Positions 6,860 to 15,673 of a stretch of DNA of 53,994 bases are shown here, in pieces. A program made the translations under genes and the position numbers. The stretch's first letter is position 1, and every line of letters begins with the position of its first letter. A model generated the notes under the pieces. The model had not been told where the DNA came from. It searched no databases and was given only the letters and a program-made list of their open reading frames with translations. The stretch comes from E44-bin46 sp964354655. GTDB lineage: Bacteria; Chloroflexota; Dehalococcoidia; Dehalococcoidales; E44-bin46. Where the stretch lies: contig CAYHAL010000006.1 in assembly GCA_964354655.1 (NCBI GenBank), forward strand, positions 1 to 53,994, written 5' to 3'.

Positions 6860-9748
6860 TTATCTTCTCCGGATTACCGACATGATTTTTTCAACTACCT
6901 GTGGAGTATCCTTAGCATTCATCTTGTCAAGGAGCTGATACAGCTTGAAGCGTATTTGACGATTTTGCTTGCCACTGGTCTGCCAGTGGGGATATTCCCC
7001 GAAGATTTTTGCCATCTCGGTTGCCGTCTTTTCAGCATCAATCGATGGTGCACCCTGCTGCTTGAGTAGCCACATGATGGCGAATGGCTCCCCTGATATT
7101 CCACGCTCCGCTTGCTCCCGCTCTGCTTCGTTAATTTCCCGAATCAGAGATTCAAGCTGCTTTAGCGCTTCCTGAGTAGAAATCTGACGTTGCTTAAAGG
7201 CTTCAACGATGGCTTCTGCCCGCTCACCGATAGAGAAAAGATAGGGCGCAGCCATAGCCTCATCTTGCACCTTACGACCAATGCTCTTAAGCAGGTTAAA
7301 AACCTTAACCGTGTCAGACTGGCTGCTCTGAGCAATCTGTTCTAGAGTACGGGGTGTAATCTCATAGACAGAGACGGCCTCACGGATTACCCCGACCTGG
7401 GTATATTCCTGAACCAACTGGGCGGTCTTGCGGGCAAGCTCTCTACTTGCCAGTCCTTTTCCTTCATAGGCAGAGCGCAATAGTGCATAGAGGTCACCCA
7501 GGCGCTGATAATCGTCCATGAATTCACGCAAGAAGGCGTCCGGGGAAAGAATTTCGTACAGGTCTTCCAGCTCTGCAAAGAAACTGTAAAACGACTGCCG
7601 TTTTTCCTCGTCACGAAACGCCTCTAGAGCTGCTTCAGCTGCTTTGTCGGCTACTTTGCCTGCCACAAGAGGTAGGTACTGCGCTCTTCCGGTTGCTATG
7701 TGCTCCCTAAAGCGCGCTTTCAGAATATCTAAACCCTCAATGACACTCTGGACATCTTTTGAGTCAAAGGCCAGCGCTTTTTCCAGATTCTCAAAAATAC
7801 CCACAAAGTCGAGCACAAAGCCACCTGGCTTATGCTTGCCGTTTTCGTCTTCATAGGGGCGGTTGACGCGGGCAATAGCCTGAAGGAGCACATGGTCACG
7901 CATTGGCTTATCCAGATATACGCAGTAGAGCACAGGCGCATCGTAGCCGGTAAGCAGTTTCTCTGTAACAATGAATATTTTGGGTAGTTCGTCTGGCTTG
8001 ATAAATGCTTTGCGGAAGCGCTTTTCTTCCTCTTCAGATAGGTGGTAGCGAGCAAGCTCAGGTGGGTCATTATGCCCAGGGCTGATGATGACTCTCGAAT
8101 ACTCGCTAGACAAGTAGGTATCAAGTGCTTCTTTGAGCAGGCAACAAGCCTCGCGGTCAACACCCACCAGAAACGCCTTGTAACCCATCGGCTCCACTGT
8201 TTCGGTGAAGTGCTTGGCGACATACTGGGCAACTCGCTGGACGCGGTCGCGGTTCTTGAGCATATTCTTTAAGGTAACAGCCTTATCCAGCACCCGGTTG
8301 AGGTCTTCAATATCACTGATGCCTTCGGCATCAGCGAGGTCAAGGAATTCCTGCTCCAGAATCTGACGGTCAACTCTGAGCTCATTCGGTGCCAGTGAAT
8401 AATAAAGAGGCACCGTGGTGCCGTCTTCTATAGATTCGGCAATGGAATACTTATCAAGATAGCCCTCAGGGTCGTCAATACCAAAGACCTTGAAAGTCCC
8501 TTTGCCGTAGGTGGTTTTATCAATGGGAGTGCCGGTAAAGCCTAAGTAAGTGGCATTGGGGAGAGCTCCCATTAGATAGTTCCCCAAGTCGCCTCCGGTG
8601 GTTCGGTGGGCTTCGTCTACCAATACGAATATATTCCTTCGTTCGTTAATCCTAGCAGGAATTTCATCGAACTTGTGAATCATGGAGACGATGACACCGC
8701 GAGTATCGTTCTTTAGCAATTGCTTCAGCTCCGCTTTGCTTTCGGCTACTGCCACATTGCCCAGACCACAAGCAGCCAGATTACCAAAAAGTTGCGTTTC
8801 CAGTTCATTACGGTCTACCAGCATAAGCACGGTCGGGTTTTGGAAGACGGGCTCCTCAATGAGACGCTTAGCGATAGTAATCATGGTATAGGTCTTGCCC
8901 GAGCCTTGCGTGTGCCAGATAAGCCCGCGCCGTCTATTGGGGTCATGAGCCCGTACCAATGCTCGTTCTACCGCACGCATCTGGTGTGGGCGTAGGATAA
9001 CCTTTTGCAGTTCATCATCTTTGCGGGTAAACAGGATAAAGTCCTTCAGCACCCTGAGCACCCGCTCCGGGGCAACGAAAGTTTTAACCAGAGTCTCAAA
9101 ATCCTTGCCCACGCTCTCATCTTTCCAGTCGAACAGGTTCTTCTGGGAAAGATTCCAAGTAGCGCCGTAGTGATATCGGACGAGATGCGTTAGCCCAAAC
9201 ACTTGCATCAGAGCCAGGAGTTCGGGTCCCTCACGGTGGTAGCGACGCATCTGGTCAAGCGCTTCAGCAATACCCTCCGGCTTGGTCGCGGCTTTAGTTT
9301 CTATCAAAATGATGGGAATGCCGTTAACTAGAAAGACCACATCGGGGCGGATGGTATAAACGCCGTTAGTAAAGGTAAATTCGTTCGTAACGTGAAAGAC
9401 GTTACGGTGAGCGTTCTCCAAATCCAGAAGGCGCACATTGCGCTCCCGCCGCTCAGCCTCAACAAACACCGTCTTGAGGCCTCTAAGAAACTCCCATGCC
9501 TGAAGGTTACCTTCAATGGTAGGTGGAACACGGATTAACTGCTTTGCCACCTCTTCCGCCTTAAGGTAGTCTACCCTGTCTGGGTTCAGTGCCTGCACCT
9601 TTTCAACAAAAATATTCCAGACGATGGGGCTCGTCTCACCCCGGCGCAGACGCAGGGTTTCGTCAGGTGGCAGGTAAGTCCAACCTGCCTCTACAGCGTA
9701 ACGGATAAGCGAGTTCTGGACAGTTCCGCGCTCACTGCCAAGTTTCAT
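6860..9748 (-). CDS. hsdR: Type I restriction enzyme, R subunit
   Basis: The 962-residue motor and nuclease subunit of a type I restriction system. The nuclease core appears at RPDVVFLV...ILIETK (Asp136, Glu150, Lys152). The helicase carries Walker A QGSGKT (281-286), DEAH (378-381) and GFTGTP (403-408), with a helicase C-terminal region up to about residue 700 and a helical tail for assembly with the methylase. It overlaps hsdS by 4 bp (ATGA), consistent with translational coupling. All key motifs are intact, so the enzyme should be active: it translocates unmodified DNA and cuts at a distance. Confidence 0.95.
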   Translation of the reverse strand: MKLGSERGTVQNSLIRYAVEAGWTYLPPDETLRLRRGETSPIVWNIFVEKVQALNPDRVDYLKAEEVAKQLIRVPPTIEGNLQAWEFLRGLKTVFVEAERRERNVRLLDLENAHRNVFHVTNEFTFTNGVYTIRPDVVFLVNGIPIILIETKAATKPEGIAEALDQMRRYHREGPELLALMQVFGLTHLVRYHYGATWNLSQKNLFDWKDESVGKDFETLVKTFVAPERVLRVLKDFILFTRKDDELQKVILRPHQMRAVERALVRAHDPNRRRGLIWHTQGSGKTYTMITIAKRLIEEPVFQNPTVLMLVDRNELETQLFGNLAACGLGNVAVAESKAELKQLLKNDTRGVIVSMIHKFDEIPARINERRNIFVLVDEAHRTTGGDLGNYLMGALPNATYLGFTGTPIDKTTYGKGTFKVFGIDDPEGYLDKYSIAESIEDGTTVPLYYSLAPNELRVDRQILEQEFLDLADAEGISDIEDLNRVLDKAVTLKNMLKNRDRVQRVAQYVAKHFTETVEPMGYKAFLVGVDREACCLLKEALDTYLSSEYSRVIISPGHNDPPELARYHLSEEEEKRFRKAFIKPDELPKIFIVTEKLLTGYDAPVLYCVYLDKPMRDHVLLQAIARVNRPYEDENGKHKPGGFVLDFVGIFENLEKALAFDSKDVQSVIEGLDILKARFREHIATGRAQYLPLVAGKVADKAAEAALEAFRDEEKRQSFYSFFAELEDLYEILSPDAFLREFMDDYQRLGDLYALLRSAYEGKGLASRELARKTAQLVQEYTQVGVIREAVSVYEITPRTLEQIAQSSQSDTVKVFNLLKSIGRKVQDEAMAAPYLFSIGERAEAIVEAFKQRQISTQEALKQLESLIREINEAEREQAERGISGEPFAIMWLLKQQGAPSIDAEKTATEMAKIFGEYPHWQTSGKQNRQIRFKLYQLLDKMNAKDTPQVVEKIMSVIRRR

Positions 9749-11055
9749 GGCACTGGAACCTCCAGCTCTTTTACTCGAACTTCTCCGGTCATCAGCAGAT
9801 AGAGCATGGTCTTGAGCAAAGTCTGAAGCGCTGCCTTGCGCTTTTCCTCCGTTTCGAGTTTCTTGTCCACTGCTGTAAGGATACGAGCGATTTCCTGCTG
9901 CTCGTGGACAGGGGGTAGAGGGATAAGTTGTCTCAACACGTCTTTATCGGTAACTGCTGGATAACTTGAACCCCTCTGATTTTCCGATACACGCTCGACA
10001 AAGTTGTCTTGAGTGACAGCTTGGAACACGAAAGACGGGACAACGGCCTCGCACTTGCAGCGGATAATGCAAAAGGCGGTTGAACACATTTGTCCGTTAA
10101 GGTATTCAGGCACTGTTGCCACTCGCCTAAGATATGGCCGAACAGTGGCAAAAATGATATCATTTGTGCTTATGACCTTTCGTGCTCTGTGAGGCGCATC
10201 ACTAGCACTATACTCAATAAAGTTCTCGATTCTAAGTCGTTCATTAGATATACATGAGACATCAACATATTTGAACAGCCAAGCTGGAGTTTGTCGCGGG
10301 TCGAATTGTTTTGTCTTCTCGGTCACCTCCCCCAGCCTCACCACTTCCCAATGCTCCGGTATCGGCCCAATTTCGGTTTCCTTTAATGGCACTCGATCGG
10401 CTTCTGGTAAAGGCACAGGACCATAGGTGAAAAGATAGCGCATCAGGGAATTTTTCAGTTCCCACGTGGCGGCGATGATTTTATTCTGCGTCTCAACCAC
10501 TTTTTGGATGGTGGAAAGCACTTGGGCGATGGCTCGTTGCTCGGTGAGGGGAGGGAGAGGGATGATAAACTCTGTTAGGTCGTTATACGACAAACTTCTT
10601 CGTACGCTTCCTCGGGACATAGAGAATCGTTTTATCCGGTCAATATAACTGTCACTCTTCAAAAGCATTTTGAGGTAGTTATGGTCTACGAATTCAGGGT
10701 GCTTGATTCTAAACACCACATAGGCTGGGCTAACAAGGCCTTCGTGTTCGTGAGCAAATAAACCGAGCGAGCCAACATTTATTCTATATGGGTTATAAGC
10801 AAAATCTCCTTGAGAAACCACCTTATACGTTTTTAAATCTCGGCTATATACCTGCTTATCAAAGAAGCTATCTGACAGGATAAAGCCATGGATGTTTGAG
10901 ACTGTGTACACAGGTAACGGCTTATTGCTTTTGTTCCTCTCCTTTTTCTCTTCTAAATAACCATCCAACTTTACAACTTGCCACTCTTTTGGTAGAGGGC
11001 CAAGTTCAGTCGTCTTGAAGCCTTCGCGAAGTTCGTTATTGCGGTTGCTCACCAC
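9745..11055 (-). CDS. hsdS: Type I restriction enzyme, specificity subunit
   Basis: The 436-residue protein has two target-recognition domains, roughly residues 15-165 and 230-375. Each is followed by a conserved helical spacer: LPPLTEQRAIAQVLSTIQ, and LPPVHEQQEIARILTAVD near the C-terminus. This is the usual full-length two-TRD architecture, so it should recognise a bipartite DNA site. The start overlaps the end of hsdM by 20 bp and the stop overlaps hsdR by 4 bp. The recognition sequence cannot be read from the protein. Confidence 0.95.
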   Translation of the reverse strand: MVSNRNNELREGFKTTELGPLPKEWQVVKLDGYLEEKKERNKSNKPLPVYTVSNIHGFILSDSFFDKQVYSRDLKTYKVVSQGDFAYNPYRINVGSLGLFAHEHEGLVSPAYVVFRIKHPEFVDHNYLKMLLKSDSYIDRIKRFSMSRGSVRRSLSYNDLTEFIIPLPPLTEQRAIAQVLSTIQKVVETQNKIIAATWELKNSLMRYLFTYGPVPLPEADRVPLKETEIGPIPEHWEVVRLGEVTEKTKQFDPRQTPAWLFKYVDVSCISNERLRIENFIEYSASDAPHRARKVISTNDIIFATVRPYLRRVATVPEYLNGQMCSTAFCIIRCKCEAVVPSFVFQAVTQDNFVERVSENQRGSSYPAVTDKDVLRQLIPLPPVHEQQEIARILTAVDKKLETEEKRKAALQTLLKTMLYLLMTGEVRVKELEVPVP

Positions 11056-12571
11056 GCCAGTCTCCTAACCCCATTTTTGCTAATATTGCGCTTAGTTCTC
11101 GGTCAAGTGCCTGCCGCTCTTCCTCGGCCTCAGCCAGTAAGACCATTGCCTCATCAAGGGGCAGGACTTCTTCCTTGCTATTGCTGGCTACATAGCGGGA
11201 CGGGCTAAGGTTATAATCATTACGGATAGCTTCATCATTAGTGATAATTTTGCTCAGACTTCCGACTTCTTGCCAGTTGAGATAGGCATTTGAAATGCGG
11301 GTAATGTGCTCTTCTGCCAGGTAGTTCTTGGGACGTCCTTTGGAAAATTCTCTGGAGGCATTAATTAGCAGGATTTGACCCTTGTGCGGCTTTACCTTAT
11401 TGATAACCAGGATGTTGCCCGGCGCGGTGGTGTTGTAAAAGAGGTTCTCCGGCAGGAGAATGACCCCCTCAACTAGGTCATGCTCGACGAACGCCTTGCG
11501 GATGTCCCGCTCCCGGTTTGAACCTTGATTACCGCTGCCTCTAGAAGCAGCGCCAGTGTCTATCACCATTGCCATTTTGCCGCTATCATTAAGAGAGGCG
11601 AACATGTGCTGAATCCAGCCCCAGTCGGCACTACTAGCAGGTGGAACACCAAAGCAAAAACGCCCGTAGGTATCATTTTCATAGGTAGCAAGCGAGAAAT
11701 TCTGGTTCCACATGGGATTGGCGGTAACCTTGTGGAACTTGCGGAGTGAGCCATCCCGGTTTAAAAAGGCAGGGCGATTCATCGTATCGCCAAGCGCAAT
11801 TTCTGCCTCCATATCGTAGATGAAGGCGTTCATTCTCGCCATGGCAAAGGTGGCAGCATTAATCTCCTGACCATAAAACCTGAGCGGAGCAAGGTGAGGG
11901 TCGTCACCATACTTTTCGCGGAAGCGGAGATAAGATTTGACCAAAAGCCCGCCGGACCCGCAGGCGGGGTCATAAATCTCGTCCCCTGGCTGGGGGTCAA
12001 GGATTCGGGCCATTAGAATCGTCACTTCGCGGGGTGTGTAAAACTCGCCAGCACTTTGTCCCTGCCCCTCGGCAAACTTGCGTAGCAAGTACTCATAAGC
12101 TCGCCCCAATATATCTGGTTCCACATCCTGAAGGCCGAGTCGGTGACGAGAAAGCACCTGCACCAACGCCCGCAGCCGGTCATCACTCATGATGCGTTGA
12201 CCAGCAGTAGTCTCGTTAAAGTCCTTGGTATCAATCACGCCGCTGAGTTTGGGATTCTCACGCGCCACTGAGCGCACCACATCGGTGAGATATTCACCCA
12301 GATTTGTTGTTTGGCGGGCAACATTCTCCCAGCGGGCATTCTTCTGGATATAAAACCGCACTAGACTGTGGTCACTATCAACAAACCGGGCAGTGTTGCC
12401 AAGTTGTTTTAGCTCATCCTCGAACACATCGGAAAGACGCTTGAGGAAAATGAGTGGCAGAATATAATCCTTGAACTTGGGGGCATCAATAGGCCCCCGA
12501 ATCACACAGGCGGCTTCCCATAGCCATGATTCCAGAGTACTGATGTCCAATGTCGGCTTTTGATTGGCCAT
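11036..12571 (-). CDS. hsdM: Type I restriction enzyme, methylase subunit
   Basis: The 511-residue N6-adenine methyltransferase has an N-terminal helical domain, the SAM-binding motif DPACGSGG (201-208) preceded by GEFYTPREV, and catalytic motif IV as NPMW (285-288), a variant of the usual NPPF/NPPW. With HsdS it methylates host sites. GGAGG lies six bases before the ATG, and a strong promoter lies 30-60 bp upstream. It is the first gene of the operon hsdM-hsdS-hsdR-YgjP-like, and diverges from the TIR-STAND gene. Confidence 0.95.
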   Translation of the reverse strand: MANQKPTLDISTLESWLWEAACVIRGPIDAPKFKDYILPLIFLKRLSDVFEDELKQLGNTARFVDSDHSLVRFYIQKNARWENVARQTTNLGEYLTDVVRSVARENPKLSGVIDTKDFNETTAGQRIMSDDRLRALVQVLSRHRLGLQDVEPDILGRAYEYLLRKFAEGQGQSAGEFYTPREVTILMARILDPQPGDEIYDPACGSGGLLVKSYLRFREKYGDDPHLAPLRFYGQEINAATFAMARMNAFIYDMEAEIALGDTMNRPAFLNRDGSLRKFHKVTANPMWNQNFSLATYENDTYGRFCFGVPPASSADWGWIQHMFASLNDSGKMAMVIDTGAASRGSGNQGSNRERDIRKAFVEHDLVEGVILLPENLFYNTTAPGNILVINKVKPHKGQILLINASREFSKGRPKNYLAEEHITRISNAYLNWQEVGSLSKIITNDEAIRNDYNLSPSRYVASNSKEEVLPLDEAMVLLAEAEEERQALDRELSAILAKMGLGDWRGEQPQ

Positions 12572-12603
12572 GGCTCGCCTCCGGAGGATGCTTCTTGACT
12601 CTT

Positions 12604-12632
12604 ACTATATAACCATCTAAGTCCAGTGTCAA
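12604..12632 (-). promoter_or_regulatory. Promoter of the hsdM operon
   Basis: TTGACA (12632-12627), a 17-bp spacer and TATAGT (12609-12604) form a near-consensus sigma70 promoter pointing at hsdM. It lies 36 bp from the opposing promoter at 12669-12696. Confidence 0.7.
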
Positions 12633-12668
12633 TTAAGCCCGTAAATTCACAATGAACTATTCGTCATT

Positions 12669-12696
12669 TTGTGTGACGTGTTAAGTGTAATATAAT
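12669..12696 (+). promoter_or_regulatory. Promoter toward the TIR-STAND gene
   Basis: TTGTGT (12669-12674), a 16-bp spacer and a perfect TATAAT (12691-12696). Transcription would start near 12703, giving a leader of about 220 bases before the TIR-STAND start and covering two possible small ORFs. The 12572-12926 interval otherwise holds no gene. Confidence 0.55.
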
Positions 12697-12722
12697 AGAC
12701 TTAGAAATGAAGGGTCTACGAG

Positions 12723-12815
12723 ATGGCTAATTTGAATCCGTTCTGGTCAGTCATCATTATGGCAAGCGCTGCCTTTCTCGGAGCAGTCATAAAACACACA
12801 GGAAATGTGTTATAA
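12723..12815 (+). CDS. Possible 30-aa hydrophobic peptide
   Basis: An ATG at 12723 opens a 30-codon frame encoding a peptide with one hydrophobic segment (FWSVIIMASAAFLGAVI) between short polar ends. It begins about 20 bases after the expected transcription start of the promoter at 12669-12696; GAAGG lies about 12 bases upstream, a weak ribosome-binding site. It could be a small membrane peptide belonging to the defence locus or chance. I do not recognise it. Confidence 0.3.
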   Translation: MANLNPFWSVIIMASAAFLGAVIKHTGNVL

Positions 12816-12828
12816 TAATTATCATAGC

Positions 12829-12930
12829 ATGTCCTTGAAAGAGTCGCGTTTTAATTCTGGAAGTGCAATCTTAACCCTAGAGTTGGAGGAGTCACTAGTG
12901 CCCCACTGTCTCCAAAAGGAGGAACTATGA
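12829..12930 (+). CDS. Possible 33-aa upstream ORF overlapping the TIR-STAND start
   Basis: An ATG at 12829 (another in frame at 12805) opens a frame whose TGA stop overlaps the ATG of the TIR-STAND gene as ATGA. Such 4-bp overlaps often mark translational coupling. No ribosome-binding site is visible for this ORF, while the STAND gene has its own strong one inside it, so it may be fortuitous. Confidence 0.25.
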   Translation: MSLKESRFNSGSAILTLELEESLVPHCLQKEEL

Positions 12931-15497
12931 CAAAGATCTATTTCCTAAGTCATAGTAGTCAAGATGACATCGTGGTAAAGCGCGTTGCGGCATCTGTAGG
13001 TAGAGAACAATGTTGGCTTTACGAGTGGGATGTTAGGCCAGGCGAATCCATCTTTGAGTTCGACAAAGCAATTGCTGATTCCCGAATCTTTGTTCTTTTT
13101 TGGAGTAACAATGCTACCACCTCCGATATGGTTACAGACGAGATTAGCCAAGCACGGATACGGCTATCAAGAGACAAGGGATTTCGTCTAGTCGTTGTTA
13201 GACTAGACACTGCGCCATTGCCTCCCGCACTTGCGTACCGTGTCTACATTGACGGAACCAAGGGTGTAAACAGCATTGCTAGATCATTGAAGAGGTTGCA
13301 AGACGAATTGATCCCTGCGGAGACATTCATTGGTTCTCCTATGCTCAGAGATTCATTCCAAAACAGGGAACAAGAGGTAGATCTTCTGGAGCATTTGGCC
13401 CTGTCTGGGGACAGCCCGGTGATAGTCTTAGGGCTTGATGGCATCGGGAAAACGGCGCTTGTGAAAAAGGCGATAACAGCAGTATTTTCTCATCTTACAC
13501 CATTGTGGGTAGATCTCGAGGTGGCATCGACACCGGTGCGCTTAATATCGTCAGTTGCAAAACCGCTCAGTGTGTTGCTGGACTCTCATGAAGTGGCCAA
13601 TAACCCTGAGCAGTTTTGGCATACTGTGCTGCTGCCCGAAATTAGAGAATCCGATAGGCTGTTCATTGTCTTCGACAATTTCCAGATTCGTACAGTTGCA
13701 GGTTATAGTAGGAGCGAGACAGCGATTAAACTGGCTCAGGCAATGTGTCGCGATCTAGTAATGATCCGAAAACCTAACAACCCCGGTGTCATATTAATTT
13801 CGTGGAATGAACCGCTTTTGGATCCAGATACATTGGGCCGATTCAAGCGGGTAGAAGTAGGACCACTGGACAGGAAGTCAATCGCGCGAGCTCTGCGGTT
13901 TCATCTATCACGCGTCTCCTCGCTAGAATATGACCTGCAAAAGTTGGAAACACTAGCGGGACAACTATGGGGTTATCCCGCAGCCGTTGGCGTAGTGGCA
14001 CGAAAAGTCGCGGAGCAAGGAATTGATGCCGTTTTGACAGACTCCAAAGGCTTGCGCAAATTGCGGTATGTGATTGCGGAGGAACTTTTCTCACGAGTGT
14101 CTCTTTCAGAGGACGAAAAGAATATGCTTATACTCCTTGCAACGTCTGTTTATCCGTTGCTTGAGCGCCACCTCAGACTTCTTCCTGGGGCCGATATGGG
14201 ATATTTTGAAAGCATTAGAAGAAAAGAGCTTCTAGACCCCGCGTCACCAGGCTACTACTTACACGGTGTATTACGGGATTATGTTTTGGAATCCATGGCT
14301 CGACCTCTGGCCATCATGGAGTGCCATGGTAGGCTAGCCCGACTGTTTGACCATGAGTGGAAGAGCGCCCTTGAGCGAAGTGCTGAGCGAGCAGAATACG
14401 CATCACTATGTCATTTTCACGCACTTTCTTCTGGTAGCAGAAGATGGGCAAGGTTAATTCAAAAGGACTATCTGGAAGAAGCGAAGGCAGCAGCTGTTGA
14501 ACTATATCGGCGAGGTCAATACAAGACCGCTTTGGCTTACCTTGAGAATGCAAGAAAAATCGATGATACATCCGATCCAATCTATGACTTCTACTATGGG
14601 CTGTCTTTGAATAGGCTGGGAAGATCGCAAGAGGCACTAGATATAATGAATAGCCTTGTAGGAAGATTTCCGCGAGTCTCTCGATATCAGCATGCGCTCG
14701 GAACGATACTGAGAAGAATGGGCAAGAACGACGATGCTTTGCAGCATTTTCGTAAGGCTGTTTCGTTGTCAACAGGAGGGGGAAAAGTGACGGCATTGTG
14801 TAGCCTAGCTGAGCTTTTGACTGACACTGGCCGAAGTGATGAAGCTCTGCCACTGGTGGAAGAGGCCCTCGATCTAGAACCGGGCAAGTCATTCGTGGTG
14901 GGTACAGCAAGTATGGTTTATGAGGCCGTTGGGCAAATAGACAAGGCCCTAGAGATAATACGAGATGGTCTCCGCATATCTCCGGGGGATACTCGTCTAC
15001 ATCATAGGGCTGGAATGATATTGAAAAAAATGGGATTATTCACAGAAGCCAAGGATCACCTCGAACAGGCTTCCAAAGATCCTTCGCTAGGCTTCTCGGT
15101 TACGGCTTTGGCAGATGTTTACCTGAAGCTTGATAGAGTTGATGAGGCTGCAGACGTTGTGGAAAGATTTCCGGGATCGAAACAACGCAATCCATCGTAT
15201 CTTTCAACAAAAGCCAATATCCTTAGACGACAAGGAGACTACAGGAATGCTGAGACTCTTTTGAGTAAAGCCATCAAATTGGAGCCATACAACGTGGTTC
15301 TATACGGCGGCATGGCTCAGGTTAAGTTCGACCAAGCACAGCAGTTGATAAAAATAGGCGACAAGCAGACAGCCTTGATCAGTTTAGAAGAGGCAAGAAA
15401 CTTTTTATTAAATGGTTTACAGGTTGAAGCACAGGATGAGCTTCTTTTGTCTCTTAGGCACATCATTGACAAACTTGAATTAGAGATTAATCCTTAG
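12927..15497 (+). CDS. TIR-NB-ARC-TPR protein (STAND NTPase, probable antiphage sensor)
   Basis: The 856-residue protein has three parts. Residues 1-125 are a TIR domain: KIYFLSHSSQDD opening strand, RPGES BB-loop (37-41), and SDMVTDE with Glu72 at the position expected for the catalytic glutamate of NAD-cleaving TIRs. Residues 140-400 are an NB-ARC/STAND ATPase with Walker A GLDGIGKT (169-176), Walker B LFIVFDN (Asp250) and a GYPAAV segment matching the plant GLPLA motif. Residues about 490-850 are TPR-like repeats that probably sense the trigger. This is the bacterial NLR design: ligand binding to the repeats drives oligomerisation and TIR NADase activity, leading to abortive infection. The activity here is inferred. 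AAAGGAGG precedes the ATG. It diverges from the type I RM operon. Confidence 0.9.
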   Translation: MTKIYFLSHSSQDDIVVKRVAASVGREQCWLYEWDVRPGESIFEFDKAIADSRIFVLFWSNNATTSDMVTDEISQARIRLSRDKGFRLVVVRLDTAPLPPALAYRVYIDGTKGVNSIARSLKRLQDELIPAETFIGSPMLRDSFQNREQEVDLLEHLALSGDSPVIVLGLDGIGKTALVKKAITAVFSHLTPLWVDLEVASTPVRLISSVAKPLSVLLDSHEVANNPEQFWHTVLLPEIRESDRLFIVFDNFQIRTVAGYSRSETAIKLAQAMCRDLVMIRKPNNPGVILISWNEPLLDPDTLGRFKRVEVGPLDRKSIARALRFHLSRVSSLEYDLQKLETLAGQLWGYPAAVGVVARKVAEQGIDAVLTDSKGLRKLRYVIAEELFSRVSLSEDEKNMLILLATSVYPLLERHLRLLPGADMGYFESIRRKELLDPASPGYYLHGVLRDYVLESMARPLAIMECHGRLARLFDHEWKSALERSAERAEYASLCHFHALSSGSRRWARLIQKDYLEEAKAAAVELYRRGQYKTALAYLENARKIDDTSDPIYDFYYGLSLNRLGRSQEALDIMNSLVGRFPRVSRYQHALGTILRRMGKNDDALQHFRKAVSLSTGGGKVTALCSLAELLTDTGRSDEALPLVEEALDLEPGKSFVVGTASMVYEAVGQIDKALEIIRDGLRISPGDTRLHHRAGMILKKMGLFTEAKDHLEQASKDPSLGFSVTALADVYLKLDRVDEAADVVERFPGSKQRNPSYLSTKANILRRQGDYRNAETLLSKAIKLEPYNVVLYGGMAQVKFDQAQQLIKIGDKQTALISLEEARNFLLNGLQVEAQDELLLSLRHIIDKLELEINP

Positions 15498-15673
15498 TAT
15501 TATCACTTTTCATCTTTTTGTTGCTGCACAAAAAGCCAGAATGTGCAAGTTGACTTTGTTTAGAGTGCCGCTCGGACTGAATGAAAAACTCCCACTGGTT
15601 GTGTATCAACCTGTATCTGATGCCTGCCTTGACGATTGCTCTGTACCGCATGGCCGTCAGTTCCATTGCATTG

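Noticed and set aside
7729..8232. 167-aa minus-strand frame inside hsdR
   Set aside because: Shadow frame of the intact helicase gene.
12927..15497. Thoeris system
   Set aside because: There is a TIR domain but no ThsA-like partner; the NB-ARC and TPR parts point to a STAND/NLR-like protein instead.
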